Assembly: GCF_021732705.1 (NCBI RefSeq)
Contig: NZ_JAKFUM010000010.1
Location: 124,001-188,000 of the forward strand
Length of the DNA stretch: 64,000 nt
Direction of reading: 5' to 3'
From: Nevskia sp.
GTDB taxonomy: Bacteria; Pseudomonadota; Gammaproteobacteria; Nevskiales; Nevskiaceae
Positions within the stretch are counted from its first letter, which is position 1; each line of letters begins with the position of its first letter. The translations under genes and the position numbers were made by a program. The notes beneath the pieces are model-generated. The model was not told the origin of the DNA. It did no database searches and was given only the letters and a program-made list of their open reading frames with translations. This document shows, one piece after another, positions 7,247 to 16,831 of the stretch.

Positions 7247-9226
7247 TCAGAACGCGTAGCTCAGGGACAGGGCGACGAAGTCGCGGTCCTTGTTCGGGTT
7301 GGCGGACGTGCAGTAGTCGGCACGCTGACCGGCTGCGAGGCCGTTGGTTCCGGCGAGTGCCGGGTTCGTCCGGTTGTCGGCACCGCAGTAATCGCGGCCG
7401 CCGAAGAACGAGGTGTAGCTCAGGTCGACCTGCGTGTTCTGCTGGTAATTGAAGTTGATGCCGAACGACAGCGCCTGCACCCCTTCGTTGAAGTTCGGAC
7501 CGACACCCTTCACGTCATGCGAGAACGCCAGACGCGGCGAGATGTTGATCGAGTTGATCACGCTCAGGTAGTCGACGCGGGCCAGCGTGCGGTAACCCCA
7601 GGAGTGCTTCGTGGCATAGCCGCCCGGCTGGGTCGAGCCGCCCGAGGCCGATGCCGCCGCCGCGAGTGCCGGCAGCGAGGTCCCCGGCGCTTCGAACAGG
7701 ATGTTCGACGGCAGTTCGAGGAAGTTGTAGCCGACCTCGCCGAGCAGCACCAGTTGGTCGCCCCCGAGGAACTGCGGCACCACCGTCGAGGCCGTGGTCT
7801 GGAACTGGTGCGCCTTGACCCGCCGGAAGCCGCGGATCTCGGACCCGGCCGCGATGCCCGCCGGGTTCGGCGAGAAGTTCGACGGCAGGTTCAGCGCGGC
7901 CAGCACCAGTTCGGTCGCGGCACGCTGCACCGGCAGGTCCGGACGGTAGGTGTACTCGCCCTGGAACGCGATGCCGGCCGGGCCCTGCGTGTTGAACGAC
8001 AGGCCGATCAGGTCGATGTTCTTCGGGTATTCGATGAAGTAGCGGGCGCTGCCGTTCTGGCCGATGGCCGGGCCGATCGGCGTCGGCGTCAGGCCACTGG
8101 TCGTGCCCGAGCCATTGGTCGGGAACGTGGTCTTGAGCGCGGACACCAGCGGCAGACGGCTGTGGTAACGGATGTAGTACGCGCCGAATTCGGTCGAGCC
8201 GAGCCAGTTCGCGAGATAGCGGGTGGCAAGGCCGAACTGGCCGGCGCCGTTCGGGCTGCGGTCCGGGTTGCGCGGCACGTAGACGCTGGCGGCCGGATCG
8301 AACGGACCGAGCAGCGCCTGCGCGCCCTGGCCGGCCGCGCCCGGCGTGCCCGGCGGCGAGCCCGGAGGGGCACCGGTGGTGATCGGAATCGGGTTGGTCA
8401 GCGGCGCGCGGTCATCCGAGCGGCGACCGAACGACACGACGGCGCGGTCACCGTCATCGCTGGCGATGTCGGAAGTCGAGAAGAACGAGCCGCGCGGGTC
8501 GATCAGGATGTTGTCGAAGCGGGCCTGGACATAACCCTCGAACGACAGCGAATCGGTCAGTTCCTGCGAGATCTGGAACACCGGGCTCGGAATCAGCGCT
8601 TCGCGCAGTTCGGCGTTCGGCGAACGCAGCTTCGACACGTCCACCGGATTGATGATGTTGATGCCGTTCTGGATGAACGTCGACTCGCCCCAGTTGATGA
8701 CCTGGAAACCGACGCGGACGCCGGTGCTGCGATTGCCGAAAACGTTGAACCGTCCGGAAACGAAGGCGTCGAGGAATTCGTAGTTGGTCTGCAGGCGGTC
8801 ACGGCCACGCGGACCGAAGTTTTCCAGCTCGTGCGCGACCTGGAGATCGAAGAACTCGGTGCCACGAACGAACACGCCGAAGTTCTGCCAGTTCAGTTCC
8901 AGATCATGCGTGGCCTTGAACGTCGAGAACACCAAGTCGCCGGCCTTGTAGTTCAGATTGCCGTCATCGCCGTTGACCGTGCGGGCCCGGCCGCCGTTGG
9001 CGATGCCGATCAGCTTTTCATTCGGGTTCTCGGCACGGAACAGCGCACCGTACGACAGCGTCGTGTCGAAGTTGCCCTTGACCTCGCCGATCTCGAACTG
9101 TGCGGCTTGCGCCGGAGCGGCGGCCATCAGGGCAATGGCGGCGGCGAACGCGGCGACCGGCGCACGACGGGCCAGAAACGCGGGACGAACGGAAATGCCT
9201 CCCGGACCGGGATGATTCTTCTGCAT
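7247..9226 (-). CDS. DUF1302 outer-membrane beta-barrel protein
   Basis: A 659-residue outer-membrane protein. It has an Ala-rich signal peptide (AFAAAIALMAAAPAQAAQ), alternating polar/hydrophobic strands and a C-terminal LSLSYAF ending in phenylalanine, the signature read by the BAM complex. Typical DUF1302 segments are visible near the N-terminus (FDTTLSYGALFRAE) and in VRVGFQVINWGESTFIQNGI. A low-complexity Pro/Gly stretch (GAPPGSPPGTPGAAGQG) sits near residue 290. It is the first gene of the operon and probably acts as the outer-membrane channel or receptor for whatever the RND pump handles. Confidence 0.87.
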   Translation of the reverse strand: MQKNHPGPGGISVRPAFLARRAPVAAFAAAIALMAAAPAQAAQFEIGEVKGNFDTTLSYGALFRAENPNEKLIGIANGGRARTVNGDDGNLNYKAGDLVFSTFKATHDLELNWQNFGVFVRGTEFFDLQVAHELENFGPRGRDRLQTNYEFLDAFVSGRFNVFGNRSTGVRVGFQVINWGESTFIQNGINIINPVDVSKLRSPNAELREALIPSPVFQISQELTDSLSFEGYVQARFDNILIDPRGSFFSTSDIASDDGDRAVVSFGRRSDDRAPLTNPIPITTGAPPGSPPGTPGAAGQGAQALLGPFDPAASVYVPRNPDRSPNGAGQFGLATRYLANWLGSTEFGAYYIRYHSRLPLVSALKTTFPTNGSGTTSGLTPTPIGPAIGQNGSARYFIEYPKNIDLIGLSFNTQGPAGIAFQGEYTYRPDLPVQRAATELVLAALNLPSNFSPNPAGIAAGSEIRGFRRVKAHQFQTTASTVVPQFLGGDQLVLLGEVGYNFLELPSNILFEAPGTSLPALAAAASASGGSTQPGGYATKHSWGYRTLARVDYLSVINSINISPRLAFSHDVKGVGPNFNEGVQALSFGINFNYQQNTQVDLSYTSFFGGRDYCGADNRTNPALAGTNGLAAGQRADYCTSANPNKDRDFVALSLSYAF

Positions 9227-9639
9227 GATCCCCTCCTATCGCATTCGACAGCCGATTGCAGTGCGGTTGTCGTTCGGCTTTTTTGCCGTGTGTTTATCGG
9301 TCAGCGCGTGCCGGCGGGTCGCCGGGGCATCGCGCCGATGCCGCTTGCTGCCTGTGGAACTGCGTCAAACCTCGTTGCCGGGGTCCTACGGCGCCAAATA
9401 TACGGACCTGTCCGGACAATTGCAATGCTGCGCTGCGATGTGTGAGCGCAATGTGCAGCAGCGGCTCGAAACGGCGGACGCGCAGTCTGCCGAAGTGCAG
9501 CGCGCGTCCGGCCCTGCGCCTACGAACGGTGTCATCGGCCCGATGATGCAATCGATGAACAGGAAAGCCGATCGTCGCGCCGTGCGCGGGCCTGCGGCGA
9601 CCGCCGGGTGCGGGCGCCGCAGGCTGCGTCCCGCCCGAC
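9227..9639. other. 413-bp intergenic region upstream of the DUF1302 operon
   Basis: No coding sequence is supported here. The part next to 9226 must hold the minus-strand promoter of the DUF1302 operon, but no convincing -35/-10 pair was found. Near the other end lies a hairpin (9590-9624) just past the strictosidine-synthase-like gene. The middle is unremarkable apart from TGTCCGGACAATTGCAATGC, which is more AT-rich than its surroundings. Confidence 0.5.
9590..9624 (-). terminator. Hairpin after the strictosidine-synthase-like gene
   Basis: GCCTGCGGCG and CGCCGCAGGC form a perfect 10-bp stem with a 15-base loop, 15 bases beyond the stop codon at 9640. There is no T-run, so termination strength is doubtful. 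Confidence 0.4.
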
Positions 9640-10812
9640 TCAGTTCGCGCGTTCGACGCGCATCGGCACGCCCGGTGCCTGTTCCCAGCCCGCCGGTGGT
9701 GCATCCGCCGTCGGGATCACGCGGTTCAGCGGCAGGCGGCCGATTGCCGGTTCGCTCAGCGAGCCGAAGTAAAGCCAGGGGCCGTGCTCTTCCACGCTCA
9801 TGATCGGCGCGAAGGCGTCGGCGGCACCGTACTGAAGGTTCGCGATCAGCTTGCCGTCGAGATCGAAGCCGAGCACGAAGCCGCGCTTCGGTGGCGTGTT
9901 CTGGATCTTCCCCTGCAGCCGTCCGGGCAGCCGCGCCATGATCTTGCGCAGCAACGGCTGCTGCGCGAGGCCGTCGAGCCGCGCATCGCGGACACCGGGC
10001 AGCGCGACCCAGATGCGATCGCGACCATTGAAGCTCAGGTTGTCCGGAAAGCCCGGCAGGTTGTCGGCGAACACTTCGCGGGTGCCGGCCTTGTCGCCTT
10101 TGAGCCAGATCCTCGTGATGCGATAGGCGGAGGTCTCGGCCACCAGCAGCCAGTCGCCGTTCGGGCCGACCGCGACGCCATTGGCGAAGTAAAGGTCCTT
10201 GGCGACGACGGTCGACGCGTTGGTCGCCGCATCGTGCCGGACCACGCGGCCATTGGCGCCATGCTCGAGCACGTCGAACAGATAGCCCGGATAGGGAAAC
10301 TTGACCGAGGCGTCGCTGAAATACGTGGCGCCGTCGCCATCGGCCGCGTCGAGGTCGTCGGTGAAGCCGAGTGCCGTGCCATCGGCGGCCGTGCTCAGCG
10401 ATTCGATCGCGCCGGCCGCGGTGATGCGCAGCAGGCCCTTGACCGGATCGGCGACCAGCACGCTGCCGTCGGCGCCGGCCTTGAGGCCGAGCGGACGGCC
10501 GCCGGTGTTCGCCAGTTCGACATAGCGCGTGCCGTCGGCGGACAGCCGGATCACGCGGCCATCCTCGTAGCCGGCGTAGACATTGCCCTCGGCATCCACC
10601 GCGACACCTTCCGGGCCGATGCCGACGCCGACCGCCAACCGCTGCACGTCCTTCAGGATTTCGTTCGGCGCATACGGGCCTTCCAGCGCCGGAGCCACCG
10701 GCGGGGTCCACGCGACCGGTTCGACGCGGGTCGGCTTCAGCAACAGGTAGGCGAGCACGGCGACCACGCCCAACACGCCGGCGAGCAGCACGGCGAGCAA
10801 CAGCTTCTTCAT
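9640..10812 (-). CDS. Strictosidine-synthase-like / SMP-30 beta-propeller, membrane-anchored
   Basis: A 390-residue protein with an N-terminal membrane anchor (KKLLLAVLLAGVLGVVAVLAYLLL) and a six-bladed propeller facing the periplasm. The strictosidine synthase conserved region is recognisable (DLYFANGVAVGPNGDWLLV, followed by LPGFPDNLSF). Bacterial and animal homologues (APMAP type) are thought to be lactonases or arylesterases. True alkaloid synthesis is not expected. The ORF track starts at 11208, but the ATG at 10812 has GGGGAA upstream and opens directly on the anchor. It is divergent from the acyl-CoA ligase. Confidence 0.82.
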   Translation of the reverse strand: MKKLLLAVLLAGVLGVVAVLAYLLLKPTRVEPVAWTPPVAPALEGPYAPNEILKDVQRLAVGVGIGPEGVAVDAEGNVYAGYEDGRVIRLSADGTRYVELANTGGRPLGLKAGADGSVLVADPVKGLLRITAAGAIESLSTAADGTALGFTDDLDAADGDGATYFSDASVKFPYPGYLFDVLEHGANGRVVRHDAATNASTVVAKDLYFANGVAVGPNGDWLLVAETSAYRITRIWLKGDKAGTREVFADNLPGFPDNLSFNGRDRIWVALPGVRDARLDGLAQQPLLRKIMARLPGRLQGKIQNTPPKRGFVLGFDLDGKLIANLQYGAADAFAPIMSVEEHGPWLYFGSLSEPAIGRLPLNRVIPTADAPPAGWEQAPGVPMRVERAN

Positions 10813-11075
10813 GACTTCCCCTGAGAAATGGCCGAGGTTCGGCCGATGATCCCGGTCACTGCCGAGCGACAGCGCCGGAACCTTGATTTTGTGATTTTCA
10901 CGCCTCGCAACGCGGATGCCGCCGAAATGAGGTGTTCTTTTTTTGATTGATGCCGCACTTTTCGCGTCCGGCCGGCCGGGCTTCTTCCGATCACCGGCCC
11001 GCGGCGCCGTTGGACATCCCCGTGCTGCGTCAATAGCATTCGCGCACAACTGTAGCCCAACCCCGCGAGATCTCC

Positions 11076-12734
11076 ATGTCCGAGTTGCCGAATCCGGTCC
11101 AGCAGCTGCTGAAGCGCGCCGCCGAAACCCCGAACGCGCCGTATCTGCATCAGCCGGTGAAAGGCGTCTGGAGAACCTGGACCTGGGCCGAAGTCGCCGA
11201 ACAGGCACAGCGGATGGCCGCCGCGCTGGTGGCGATGAACCTGCCGAAGGGCAGCGCCGTGGCCATGACCGGCATGAACAACGCGCACTGGTTCATGGCC
11301 GATTTCGCGTGCGGCATCGCCGGCCTGATCGGGGTCGGCCTGTATCCGAAGCAGTCGGAAGACGCCGTGCGCTTCATTTCGGAGCACGCCGGCATCAAGG
11401 TCGCGTTCATCGGCCCGATGCCGGACGTGGCCGGCTTCATCAAGGCGCTGCCGGCCGACGTGGTCAAGATTTCCCTGCCTTATCCGGGCGTTGCCGCGTA
11501 CGACCACCACTGGGACGAGCTGGTCGCGAAGCATGCGCCGCTGCCGAAGCCGGTCGAGCGCGGACCGGATGACATCTGGAGCCTGATCTACACCTCCGGC
11601 ACCACCGGCAATCCGAAGGGCGTGATCATCACGGCGAAGAACCTGACCTTCACCGTTGCCGGCATGCTGCGCGACCAGCCGGCGATCGCCAGCGGCGAGC
11701 ACTTCATGTCGTACCTGCCGCTGGCGCATGCCTTCGAGCGCGGCGCCGTGGAAACGGCGAGCCTGTACCTGCCGGCCCAGGTGCACTTTCTCGAAGAGCT
11801 GGAGAAGCTGCCGGAAACCCTGGCCGCCGTGCGCCCGACTCGCTTTTATGGCGTGCCGCTGGTCTACACGCGGATTCAGGCCGGAATTCTCAAGAAACTG
11901 CCGCAGGCCAAGATCGACCGCCTGCTGGGCATTCCGATCGTCTCCGGGCTGGTCAAGAAGAAGATCCGCAAGGGTCTCGGGCTGGATCGCAGCTGGCTGC
12001 GCGTCTCTGGCGCGGCCCCGCTGCCGAAGCCGGTGATGGACTGGTTCGGCAAGCTCGGCATCGAGCTGTTCCAGGGCTACGGCATGACCGAGAACTCGAT
12101 CTACGCGAGCTTGAACCTGCCGGGCAAGAACAAGGTCGGGTCGATCGGCAAGCCGTTCGTCGATTCCGGCATCCGCATCGCCGAGGACGGCGAGATCCAG
12201 TGCAAGCATCCGGGCAACACGCCGGGCTACTACAAGGACCCGGAAAAGACCGCCGAGTTGTTCACCGCCGATGGCTGGCTGCGCACCGGCGACAAGGGCC
12301 ACATCGACGCCGACGGCTACCTGTTCATCACCGGCCGCGTGAAGGAAATCTTCAAGACGCTGAAGGGCAAGTACGTGTCGCCGGCGCCGGTCGAAGGCAA
12401 GTTCGGCATCAACACGCACGTCGAACAGATGTGCCTGGTCGGCGCCGGCCTGTTCCAGCCGATGCTGGTGCTGTCGCTGAACGCCGATGCCCGCAAGCTG
12501 CCGAAGGCCGAGCTCGAAGCCGGTCTGGTCTCGACCATGAAGGCGGTCAACGAAACCCTCGAGCCGCACGAGGAAATCGCCAAGATCGTCGTCACCAAGG
12601 ACACCTGGACCATCGACAACGGCCTGATGACGCCGACGATGAAGGTGCGCCGGAACGAGATCGAAAAGCGCTACGGCGAGTTGCTGGCCAAGCTCGAAGC
12701 CGACCGCAAGCTGCAGGTCTACTGGGAAGGCTGA
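11076..12734 (+). CDS. AMP-dependent long-chain acyl-CoA ligase
   Basis: A 552-residue adenylate-forming enzyme that activates a carboxylic acid, probably a long-chain fatty acid, to its CoA thioester via an acyl-AMP. The P-loop-like motif YTSGTTGNPKGVIIT is at about residue 172. GYGMTENS follows at ~335, the LRTGDKGHID hinge at ~405, and VKEIFKTLKGKYVSP carries the C-terminal domain Lys region. It resembles the eukaryote-like FACL/bubblegum subgroup more than E. coli FadD. Substrate class is inferred from the family; the patatin and thioesterase genes nearby support a fatty-acid role. Confidence 0.88.
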   Translation: MSELPNPVQQLLKRAAETPNAPYLHQPVKGVWRTWTWAEVAEQAQRMAAALVAMNLPKGSAVAMTGMNNAHWFMADFACGIAGLIGVGLYPKQSEDAVRFISEHAGIKVAFIGPMPDVAGFIKALPADVVKISLPYPGVAAYDHHWDELVAKHAPLPKPVERGPDDIWSLIYTSGTTGNPKGVIITAKNLTFTVAGMLRDQPAIASGEHFMSYLPLAHAFERGAVETASLYLPAQVHFLEELEKLPETLAAVRPTRFYGVPLVYTRIQAGILKKLPQAKIDRLLGIPIVSGLVKKKIRKGLGLDRSWLRVSGAAPLPKPVMDWFGKLGIELFQGYGMTENSIYASLNLPGKNKVGSIGKPFVDSGIRIAEDGEIQCKHPGNTPGYYKDPEKTAELFTADGWLRTGDKGHIDADGYLFITGRVKEIFKTLKGKYVSPAPVEGKFGINTHVEQMCLVGAGLFQPMLVLSLNADARKLPKAELEAGLVSTMKAVNETLEPHEEIAKIVVTKDTWTIDNGLMTPTMKVRRNEIEKRYGELLAKLEADRKLQVYWEG

Positions 12735-12930
12735 GCCGCGCGCGTCGCCGGGGCCGCCGTGCCGGGCGACGATCGGCGCCGCCGGCCGACGATCGATCGA
12801 GGTCGACCACTGGCGTTGCCGGCCTCGACGCGCTTAGCCTTCAGGCGTGGCTGGCGCGACCGCCGGCCGACGTTCCGGCCATCGCCGTCGACGGCACCGG
12901 ACGATTCGCCTGAACCGATGCGGAGCGGCC

Positions 12931-15270
12931 ATGATCGACGCCCAGCGCAGCGCGCCCGAAGACCGGCCGAGCTATCCGGCAGGACTGGCGAAGGCTGAAT
13001 TCGAGGCGCTGAGCCAGCGTCGCCAGGCGGCAGACCTGCCGGCGCCGAACGCCGACACCCCGACCACCGGCGTCGCCGTGTCCGGGGGCGGCATCCGCAG
13101 CGCGATCTTCGCGCTCGGCGTGTTCCAGGCGCTGGCGGCGCGCGACAAGCTCCGGCACGTCGACTATCTGTCGACCGTGTCCGGCGGCAGCTACTTCGGA
13201 TCGTTCCTCGGCGCGATGTTCGCGCGTGGCCACCGCCACGATGCCGTGAGCCGCTTTCTGAACCGCGGCGGCGACAGCCATGTGCCGACGTCCCCGGGAA
13301 GCCCCGCGTCCGACGGCCGACCGCCGGCGATCCATCCGCTGAACTGGCTGCGGGTCAACGGCCGCTTCCTGGCACCGCGTGGCGGTACCGACGGCTTCCG
13401 CATCTTCGCACTGCTGCTGCGCAACTGGCTGGGCCTGCTGTTCGTCGTCGGCGTGACGCTGTTGACCGCCATGCTCGGACTGCGCCTGCTGATCGAGATT
13501 GCGGCGGACGCGTTGCCGTCGCTGCATCCGTGGTTTCTCAGCGATGCGCTCTCGGGGCCGATCTGCATCGGCACCGCGAAGCTTCAGATCAGCGATGCGG
13601 CCGTCCTGCTGCCGATACCGGCGGCGGTGGCGGTGCTCGGCGGCATTGCCTACTGGTTCGTCGGGCTGGTCGGTCCGCCCTCGACCTTGCATCGGGAATG
13701 GCGGGCCCAGCAGACCAGCGTGCTCAGTGGCGGACTCGCGGCCACCGTCCTGCTGCTGGCCTGGTGCGTCATCGACACCATTGCACGAAGTCTCGGGCAG
13801 ATCGGGCTGACGGCGGGAGTGGTGAATGCCGTCATCGCCAGCTCGGCCGTGGTCGGCCTGCGCAAACTGCTGACCGTGCCGCCCGTCAGCAAGGCGCTGG
13901 AGGGCGTCTGGCGCTCGTCGCGACTGCCGCTGCGGCTGACGCTGTGGCCGGTCGCGCTTCTGCTGTGGGGGCTGCTGCTGGTCGCGCTCGATCATCTGGC
14001 GATCGCGCTGGTGCCGAACCGGAACGCGTCGTGGGGCGTTCTCGCGTGGCTGCTGGCCCAGCAGGCCGTGCTGGCGTTCGCCTCGCTGTTCCTGAATCGC
14101 TCGTCGCAGCACGCGTTCTACGCCGAGCGCCTGATCCGGACCTTCGTCGGCGCGTCGAATCCGCAGCGCCATCCATCGGCGCGGTCCAGCAGCCGCGGCG
14201 ACGAGGCCAATGTCGCCGAACCGATCGAGGGCGACGACATCGCCTTCGAGGACTATCACGGCCAGGTCATTGCGCACGGCGGGCCGCTGCACCTGATCAA
14301 CGTCACGCTGAACGAGACGGTCAGCGAGTTCGCCGCCACGATGCTGCGCGACCGCAAGGGCCTGCCGCTGGTGATCGGACCCTGCGGCCTGTCGAGCGGC
14401 GTGCTGCACCACGCGCTCGACGCGCTGCCGGACCGTCGCCTCGCCGACTGCGGTCATTGGGCGCTGCGGCCCGCGCATCTGGAGGAAGGCCAGACGCCGC
14501 GCAGCTTCGTCATGTTCGGGCACGCGCCGTTCAAGGCCGAGGCCTTGAGCCTCGGCAGCTGGACCGCGATTTCCGGCGCCGCCGTGGCCACCGGCCTCGG
14601 CTCCTACGGCGGCACGGCATTGAGCCTGCTGACCGGGCTTGCCAACCTGCGGCTCGGCTACTGGTGGGGCGCGGGCACGGTCGGCCGGCCCGGTGCGGCC
14701 GGCGGCGAGCCGGCGCGGCCGCTGCGCGGCAAGCGGCCGATGCAGGCCTATCTGTACGCCGAGATGACCGGCCGCTTCTGGGGTCCGCACCGGCAGCGCT
14801 GGTACCTGAGCGATGGCGGCCATTCGGAAAACACCGGCGCGCTGGAACTGATCCGCCGGCGGCTCGACGAGATCATCGTCATCGATGCCGAAGGCGATCC
14901 GTCGGCACCGACCGGCAATCTCGGCGAACTGGTCCGCAAGGCCCGGCAGGACTACGGTGCGGAGATCGAATTCGAACGCGGCGCCAGCGCGCCATTCGGT
15001 GACTACGACGCCTTGAAGCCCGGTGCCGATGGTCTCGGCGAAGCCTGCGCCGTTCGCGGCGTGGTGCGGTATCCGGGCACGGATCGGGTGTCCCGGCTGC
15101 TGTACATCCGCCCGGTGCTGTCAGCCGACGACCCGCCGGACCTGATCCGCTATCGCGCGGACAACCCGTCGTTTCCGTACCAGTCGACCACCGACCAGTT
15201 CTTCGACGAAGCGCAGTGGGAAAGCTATCGCAAGCTCGGCGAAAGCATCGGCCTGCGCGTGTTCCGCTGA
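12931..15270 (+). CDS. Patatin-like phospholipase with inserted membrane domain
   Basis: A 779-residue protein with both halves of a patatin active site. An oxyanion Gly-rich loop (VAVSGGGIRS) lies near residue 50, the nucleophile Ser in LSTVSGGSYFGS near 83, and a catalytic Asp in YLSDGGHSENTG near 630. The usual GxSxG is altered to TVSGG. Between them sit about six hydrophobic segments (roughly 158-190, 222-245, 263-287, 288-313, 333-360, 367-388), so the hydrolase is split by a membrane region. The ATG at 12931 has GGAG upstream and is preferred to 12847. It likely deacylates membrane lipids at the inner membrane. Its stop is 4 bp from the convergent thioesterase gene. Confidence 0.8.
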   Translation: MIDAQRSAPEDRPSYPAGLAKAEFEALSQRRQAADLPAPNADTPTTGVAVSGGGIRSAIFALGVFQALAARDKLRHVDYLSTVSGGSYFGSFLGAMFARGHRHDAVSRFLNRGGDSHVPTSPGSPASDGRPPAIHPLNWLRVNGRFLAPRGGTDGFRIFALLLRNWLGLLFVVGVTLLTAMLGLRLLIEIAADALPSLHPWFLSDALSGPICIGTAKLQISDAAVLLPIPAAVAVLGGIAYWFVGLVGPPSTLHREWRAQQTSVLSGGLAATVLLLAWCVIDTIARSLGQIGLTAGVVNAVIASSAVVGLRKLLTVPPVSKALEGVWRSSRLPLRLTLWPVALLLWGLLLVALDHLAIALVPNRNASWGVLAWLLAQQAVLAFASLFLNRSSQHAFYAERLIRTFVGASNPQRHPSARSSSRGDEANVAEPIEGDDIAFEDYHGQVIAHGGPLHLINVTLNETVSEFAATMLRDRKGLPLVIGPCGLSSGVLHHALDALPDRRLADCGHWALRPAHLEEGQTPRSFVMFGHAPFKAEALSLGSWTAISGAAVATGLGSYGGTALSLLTGLANLRLGYWWGAGTVGRPGAAGGEPARPLRGKRPMQAYLYAEMTGRFWGPHRQRWYLSDGGHSENTGALELIRRRLDEIIVIDAEGDPSAPTGNLGELVRKARQDYGAEIEFERGASAPFGDYDALKPGADGLGEACAVRGVVRYPGTDRVSRLLYIRPVLSADDPPDLIRYRADNPSFPYQSTTDQFFDEAQWESYRKLGESIGLRVFR

Positions 15271-15274
15271 GCGC

Positions 15275-15808
15275 TCAGGCGGCTGCCGGCTTGCCCTTGC
15301 GCGCCGGCTGGCGCCGCAGGTACAGCTCCTTCTCGATCCGCGCGACCAGCTCGCCCGCGGCGTCGCGCACTTCGACCGTGAACACCGGCAGGTACTTCGA
15401 TCCGTCCGCGATCGCCGCCCGCGCGGCGTCGATGTCGGCATCGGTCAGCCGGAACTTCGCGGTGACCGTGCCCTTGCCCGGGCGCAGGAATTCGATCTTC
15501 GCGGCCTTGTCCCAGACCAGATGGCCGGGTCCCAGGATGGCGACGAACATCAGCACGTAGAACGGGTCGACCATCGCGTACAGGCTGCCGCCGAAGTGCG
15601 TCCCGAAGGCGTTGCCGTTGCCGCGGGTCCGGCGCAGTTCGACGTCGATCTCGCGGAAATCCTTCGAGACGCGGGCGATGCGGATGCCGGCACCGAGGAA
15701 CGGCGGATACAGGTTCATCGTCCGCCGGAACACGGTGGCATTGCCGTAGATCAGCTTGGTCAGCAGGTCCTTCGCCTGCCCCACCGCCTTTGCCGCGACG
15801 CTGGCCAT
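15275..15808 (-). CDS. DUF4442 hotdog-fold thioesterase-like protein
   Basis: A 177-residue hotdog protein of the DUF4442 type, related to acyl-CoA thioesterases (PaaI/YiiD C-terminal class). The segment NAFGTHFGGSLYAMVDPF corresponds to the hotdog helix with its catalytic region. The FLRPGKGTVTAKFRL strand and a basic C-terminus (RRQPARKGKPAAA) are also clear. The start at 15808 is chosen because the longer ORF only mirrors purU. It lies 11 bp after purU on the same strand and so is probably co-transcribed. Substrate unknown; hydrolysis of long-chain acyl-CoA is the default guess. Confidence 0.78.
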   Translation of the reverse strand: MASVAAKAVGQAKDLLTKLIYGNATVFRRTMNLYPPFLGAGIRIARVSKDFREIDVELRRTRGNGNAFGTHFGGSLYAMVDPFYVLMFVAILGPGHLVWDKAAKIEFLRPGKGTVTAKFRLTDADIDAARAAIADGSKYLPVFTVEVRDAAGELVARIEKELYLRRQPARKGKPAAA

Positions 15809-15819
15809 CGCCGGGGCCT

Positions 15820-16686
<867 letters not shown>

Positions 16687-16831
16687 GGTGGGTGCAGGTC
16701 AGGCGTGAGCGGTGCGCGGCCGGGTGGCGGACTCGTCGGCCCGTCCAGCCCCGCTCGCGACGTGGCGCGATTTTACGGCGAACTGACGGTGGCCGGCTTC
16801 GATGCCGGCCTCGTGCCGCGCGTGGCGCCGC

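Noticed and set aside
7517-9445. 642-codon ORF on the plus strand
   Set aside because: Antisense to the DUF1302 barrel; Arg-rich, no domain.
9640-10812. Alkaloid biosynthesis from the strictosidine-synthase-like gene
   Set aside because: Bacterial family members are propeller lactonase/esterase-like proteins and no alkaloid pathway genes are near.
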